NCBI RefSeq assembly: GCF_040807025.1
Contig: NC_090942.1
Location: 43,912,911-43,976,910 of the forward strand
Length of the DNA: 64,000 nt
Source of the DNA: Struthio camelus
Taxonomy: Eukaryota; Chordata; Aves; Struthioniformes; Struthionidae
Direction: 5' to 3'
The notes beneath the pieces were generated by a model. The model made no database searches. It was not told the DNA's origin and saw only the letters and a list, made by a program, of their open reading frames with translations. A program made the position numbers and the translations under genes. Of this stretch, positions 59,641 through 64,000 are shown piece by piece. Within the stretch, counting starts at the first letter, position 1, and every line of letters starts with the position of its first letter.

Positions 59641-62600
59641 TAGTCTCTGGGTTATTTGTTTTTTGAGCTAAAAAGACTGAAGTGGTTGCAATAGTATAAT
59701 ATACACATCATTCGTCAAATTTAGCTCAAAGTAGCTTTAGTTATGTGAGATCAGAAAAAGTCTTAACTTGGCAAACTCCTATTTTTCCTCTAGGGATGCT
59801 ATACATTTGTCAAAGAACAACTTCACAAGACACACTTTCAGCAGCCACCCACTCCTAGAAACATTGCAGCCTCCTTCCTTCCTTCCTAGAAAAGATAGAA
59901 GAGGGTTTTTTTCAGCTCCTGCCGTTCTCACTCCTAAGCAGAGAAGGGGAATGCACTGCGATGCAAGTCCTTCAGCCTCAGTGCCATGCAGGTGGCTTCC
60001 ATGCGGCCTCCATTTTTTCCTGGCCCAAATTGTGAGATGAGCAAGTGAGACACAAAGAGAAGCAGGTGTCTCCCACTAATTGTTTTGTCACTTTGCAGCA
60101 TCCTGTGAACATTAAATTTACTAAATATTTGCAAGATTTGTTAAATTTTTGTCCATGTTAGTGTTCGACAGGAAAGCCAGTTTGTGGCACGATACTGTTT
60201 TAACTAATAGCAGTCACTGTCTGCAGGAATTTGGATTATTTTGGTGTGTGTTGGAAACTGGAACAATTGAATATAAAATATTCCATTCTAAATTGTAACA
60301 TTTCAGTTTAGAACTAAGTCAGTTGAGGTTTCAGATATCGTAATGTAATTGTTGTATAGGCTGATCACTCTCTCTGGATTATATCTCCTAATTATATGAT
60401 TGAGGATTCCCACAGTACATTGCATTCCTCACCAATAGGGACGATTGTGATGTTTCATGGAAAATGTATTCAACAGAGGGAGTTTGTGAGGGGAAAAAAA
60501 AAAAAGTAAAATGCACTTCTACCACCCCTTTAGTACAGCTCCCATTAAAAAATCCCGTAATTGGGTAGAATTGCTGTCAATGGAAGCGATTGTTTCTAAT
60601 GCTTTCAATACGAAAATCTTCTGCTATTGTTTGGCAAATGTATGTAGTCAAATTAATAAAGTGAGTATAAGAGCATAATGTAGCCATAGAATGATAACAA
60701 CTTAGATGACTAAAAATTAAACTGATTGATTGTTCTGCAAGTGCTTAAAGCCAAAACCTCTCTATATAGGTCACAATGTAAAGGATTTTTTTTTCCTGAA
60801 GTGTGGATATAACAGCAGTTGTAAGGAAAATACCAACAAACCTGCTACAATTGTAGTGTTAGTTGATCCTGCCAGAAGCAAAAACTTTTCTATATTTCTA
60901 GCATTTTATTTTATTTTCAGGAAAGAGCTGTATCTCTGGTCATTTCTATGTCAGATTGTACCTCACACCATTTCTGTATGTGGTGCAATTTTTTTCTTTG
61001 GATACTTTAGGAAAACATTATGAGGAGCCTGAAAATTGATTCTAAGAGCTGTGGCCAGGATACAGCCTTGCTGAAAGATCATGAGCACTAATCTTCCTTG
61101 CCAGTAACTATTAAAATTTGTAAACCAACCTTTTAAGGAGCTTGAGTTGAATGGTAATGATCCTAAGTATCTTTTTAAAGTTGGTGACAAAAATACCTGA
61201 GGTGTTTTTCCTTAAGCTCATACCGTTCTGTCTTTAATGCAGTAATCAGAATAAATATTGCCAGACCTGTAGAGTCTAAGCCCAAAAGCTTGTCCGTTTT
61301 TCCAAAGTGTATCAGTTGTACTAATAAAAGAGATTGCATCACATATCTTGTGATATAACTGTTAATTACATAATAAGCACTAACAAAAGATATAAAACAC
61401 TGAGCTACAAACCTTATTGTCCAAGAAAAATAGCAAATAAAATAGTGAGTATTGACAATACTATATGCATGGAAAAAATGGTGTTAAGTCCTGTATTGCT
61501 TTGAAATTGTAAGCTCTGTGGTTATTTTTTAATATTCTGATCAACATGTGAAGCCTAGAAAAAACATATTCTGCATCACTGATTGGCAGAATACAATTCC
61601 AGTGTCCCTGAGAGTATGCACAGTATGCTGCTTGTATATGTATGCAGACAGAAGTAGTTACTTCTAGGTTTCAGAAATGCGGCCCTGGTTCTGGTTTGGA
61701 AGTTCTTGAAAGACAAAAAGAGAGAGCAAATAAGAGTGTGCTTTACCAGAGTGACTCAGAAGATTAAATACCTGCATACTGGCCTTGTTTTCCGGGATAC
61801 AAAGGGAAGATTGACAGGCCATGCTGACATTCAAACCTCATGCCATTTCTGGAAGTTGCCAGGAAATTCCGGCTGAGTACACCTTGGTCCATTACACTCA
61901 ATATGCTGAAGGTAATGGCGGCTAACAAAGTGGGGATCAAATGCACCCTTTTACTTTGGGATAATAACTCATGAACATGTGGGGACCAAGAGGTTTGTTT
62001 TTTAAATAGTTATTACAGACTATTTCTGCCTGGACAGGAGCAGGTGAGAAATTCTGAGCAAAGCAGAGAAAAATAGGATTTTTTCCCAGCAGCTGCAATG
62101 GTGTTGTGCTTGAGATCGCCGAGCTCTGTTGTCTGCTGTCCTTCCCTGGAGCAGCTCTTCAAATGCTGGAGAGACAGCTGTTCTTGACTGCTTCATGAGC
62201 AGCCTTCCTTTTCCTGGATATATTTTTCTTTTCCACTACTTGAAATTCTCTCTTTTTTTCTCCCTCTTTGTTCTTTGCTATGAATAAATCAATATGTTGC
62301 TTGGAGCCTAAATATCAACTGATTTGATGAAGACAGGTTATATATATTGTCGGTACTTATTTTAATGCCACAGGAAGAAAGGTGGGAGACTTGAGCAGAC
62401 AAGCAACGTTCTGCGCCTGCAGCCCCATACACGTAAGTGACCTGCTTCAATGGCCACATGCATAGACAGCTTTGGAACAGGTAGGGATGTAAAGTGGCCT
62501 GCTTTCTAGGAAACATTGCTACTTTACTGAACCACGCCACACCATATTCATCTTGAGGGCTAGGGCACATATAGGCAGTGTCACAATGCTTTAACTGTTG

Positions 62601-64000
62601 CAGAGCCCATATACAGTTTTTACACAGAAGCAGAAAGCTCTTCTTCTTTTAAATAGCTGCATCTGTCAGGACCTGAGGTGAAGGATCTGTTTTTTAATCT
62701 GTTATAACCAGTTCTTGCTGGAAAAACACAGGAACCTGTGGCCCTTCCCTACCAGTTAGAGACTTTTTCATTTACTTTCAAAATAGATGCTTCCAGCTTT
62801 TGGGTTACAGAGCAGTCTCATTTCTAAGCCTATTTGCTGATCCATCACTGACATTGTCAAGTTAACTCTTTTGTGGCTGTGCCCAGAAAAGCAGGGGGGG
62901 GCTCAGGCATAGGTGCGAAGAGGAGATGCGAGCGGACACAGAGGGTTGCAATGTGAGGCTGGCACAGGAGGGACCTCACAGTCTACTCCCAAGGACTGCC
63001 ACCTCCAGCAGCAGCTAACACAGATTACAAGAGACACACACAACTCTTTGGGGAAGTGCTGCACTGCTTGATTGCCACTGAAGCAGCTGTTCAAGCCACA
63101 CTTAACTCTCTTTTATCTTCTGGGAATTGCTTCATTTCCTAAACTATTTTGGGAAGAAAGAGGAAGAAGTTCTTTCTCCTAGATCTATCCAAAGAAGCAA
63201 AAGGTTCTCCTCTTCCTGCTTCCCAGATAGGACAGCTGAGCTGACCACACACCTTGATTGATACCTACTCCCAATACAATTGTCTCACGGATGAGCCAGA
63301 GAGTGACTAGAAAATAAAAGGATAACTTAGGACATTCTCAGTTGGAGGAATGACTGCTTTTTGCTCCATGTATCTCAAATATATGTTTTATGATGGCACT
63401 TTTAACCCTCTGCCTTCAGAGCCTATTTCCAGAGCAAGAGGAAACATAGACTCAGCTCTGCTACAGATTTCCATCTTGCACATATGGAGTCAAGGAGGAG
63501 TAATTATTCTTTCAAGGCAATGCATGTGCTGCTATTCCATACATGCTTTCTCATTTCCTAAGAACCTCATTTCATCTATCCAGACTTACATTCTCTTAGG
63601 CAAATCATTCCCCAAGTTGTTTGGTGCTCTTGCAGAGCTGAGAGTAAAACTGCAGAGCTGTTACTTGAGAGTAGGGTAGGGTTTTGCAAATCTGTTTACC
63701 CTGAGGAGGCACAAATGAACTCGTAGAGACTTTAATACAGAAAGGTAGTCATTTCTCTGCGCACCAGGTTTGGAGAGACTGGAAGGGTCCCTCAGCTTTA
63801 AGACAGTAGGCTTTTTTTTGAAGGTAGTCACTCTGGAGAAATACTGAATCTTCTCACCTTGAAGGAAAATCTGGTACCTCCTGTTCTGTTTTTCATATCC
63901 TCATGAACCTCCTACTGACATCAGGATATAACAGCCTACAGAGAGACTGATTAAGTGTTTAGAAAAATGAAAACCGTAAGTCTAGACTGCAAACTCTCGG
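59641..64000. other. Non-coding AT-rich stretch, no gene seen
   Basis: The longest frames are 109 codons (63,350-63,679, plus) and 97 codons (60,730-61,023, plus), both without recognisable domains. Poly-A (about 60,494-60,505) and CCTT-type (about 59,875-59,888) low-complexity tracts are present. The segment around 60,550-60,640 is AT-rich and non-repetitive and could be conserved non-coding DNA, but this cannot be tested here. Confidence 0.55.

Noticed and set aside
1..64000. CRISPR array, bacterial operon, rRNA, endogenous retrovirus or complete host gene
   Set aside because: No regularly spaced repeats, no clustered long ORFs, no rRNA-like sequence, no paired LTRs or primer-binding site, and no recognisable host coding exons were found.

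Overview
The window looks like a piece of vertebrate, most likely avian, nuclear DNA from an AT-rich intergenic or intronic stretch. The main evidence is a set of five dispersed fragments of CR1 (chicken repeat 1) non-LTR retrotransposons. These show the CR1 reverse-transcriptase motifs and the CR1 3' tail built from the 8-base unit ATTCTGTG. Little other interspersed repeat is recognisable, and repeat density is low as in birds. A crocodilian or turtle is possible, because CR1 is also common there. No bacterial-style gene organisation, rRNA, tRNA, CRISPR array or viral genome was seen.

Layout. 1-22,133: CpG-poor, AT-rich sequence with short chance ORFs and simple repeats, two CTCF-like motifs (2,826 and 20,566), a perfect CRE-type palindrome (4,371), a long-arm inverted repeat (6,595-6,709) and a small CpG cluster (17,545-17,810). 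22,134-23,680: CR1-A on the minus strand, the youngest-looking copy, with 461 codons open over the reverse transcriptase and C-terminal region. 23,681-25,289: AT-rich, then a GC-rich block (24,951-25,170) shaped like an exon on the minus strand. 25,290-26,300: CR1-D, an ancient decayed copy. 26,301-35,510: non-coding, with an AAAT microsatellite (29,949), a hairpin (28,933) and an exon-like segment with good splice signals (30,650-30,768). 35,511-38,240: CR1-B, an old but long copy that still shows endonuclease and reverse transcriptase remains. 38,241-43,440: non-coding, with a second CpG-enriched patch (40,711-41,130) and a small exon candidate (43,073-43,135). 43,441-43,826: CR1-E, a 3' remnant split by about 217 bases of unrelated DNA. 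43,827-58,446: non-coding, with a few exon-like patches. 58,447-59,640: CR1-C on the plus strand, related to CR1-A and carrying two indels that cancel in frame. 59,641-64,000: AT-rich, nothing recognised.

No host protein-coding gene could be identified with confidence. The only well-supported coding material is dead or 5'-truncated CR1 ORF2. The exon-like segments are supported only by splice-signal shape and open frames. They could be long non-coding RNA exons, exons of an unrecognised gene, or chance. I found no convincing new biological system. The most informative observations are the structure of the CR1 copies and the few splice-flanked GC-rich blocks.
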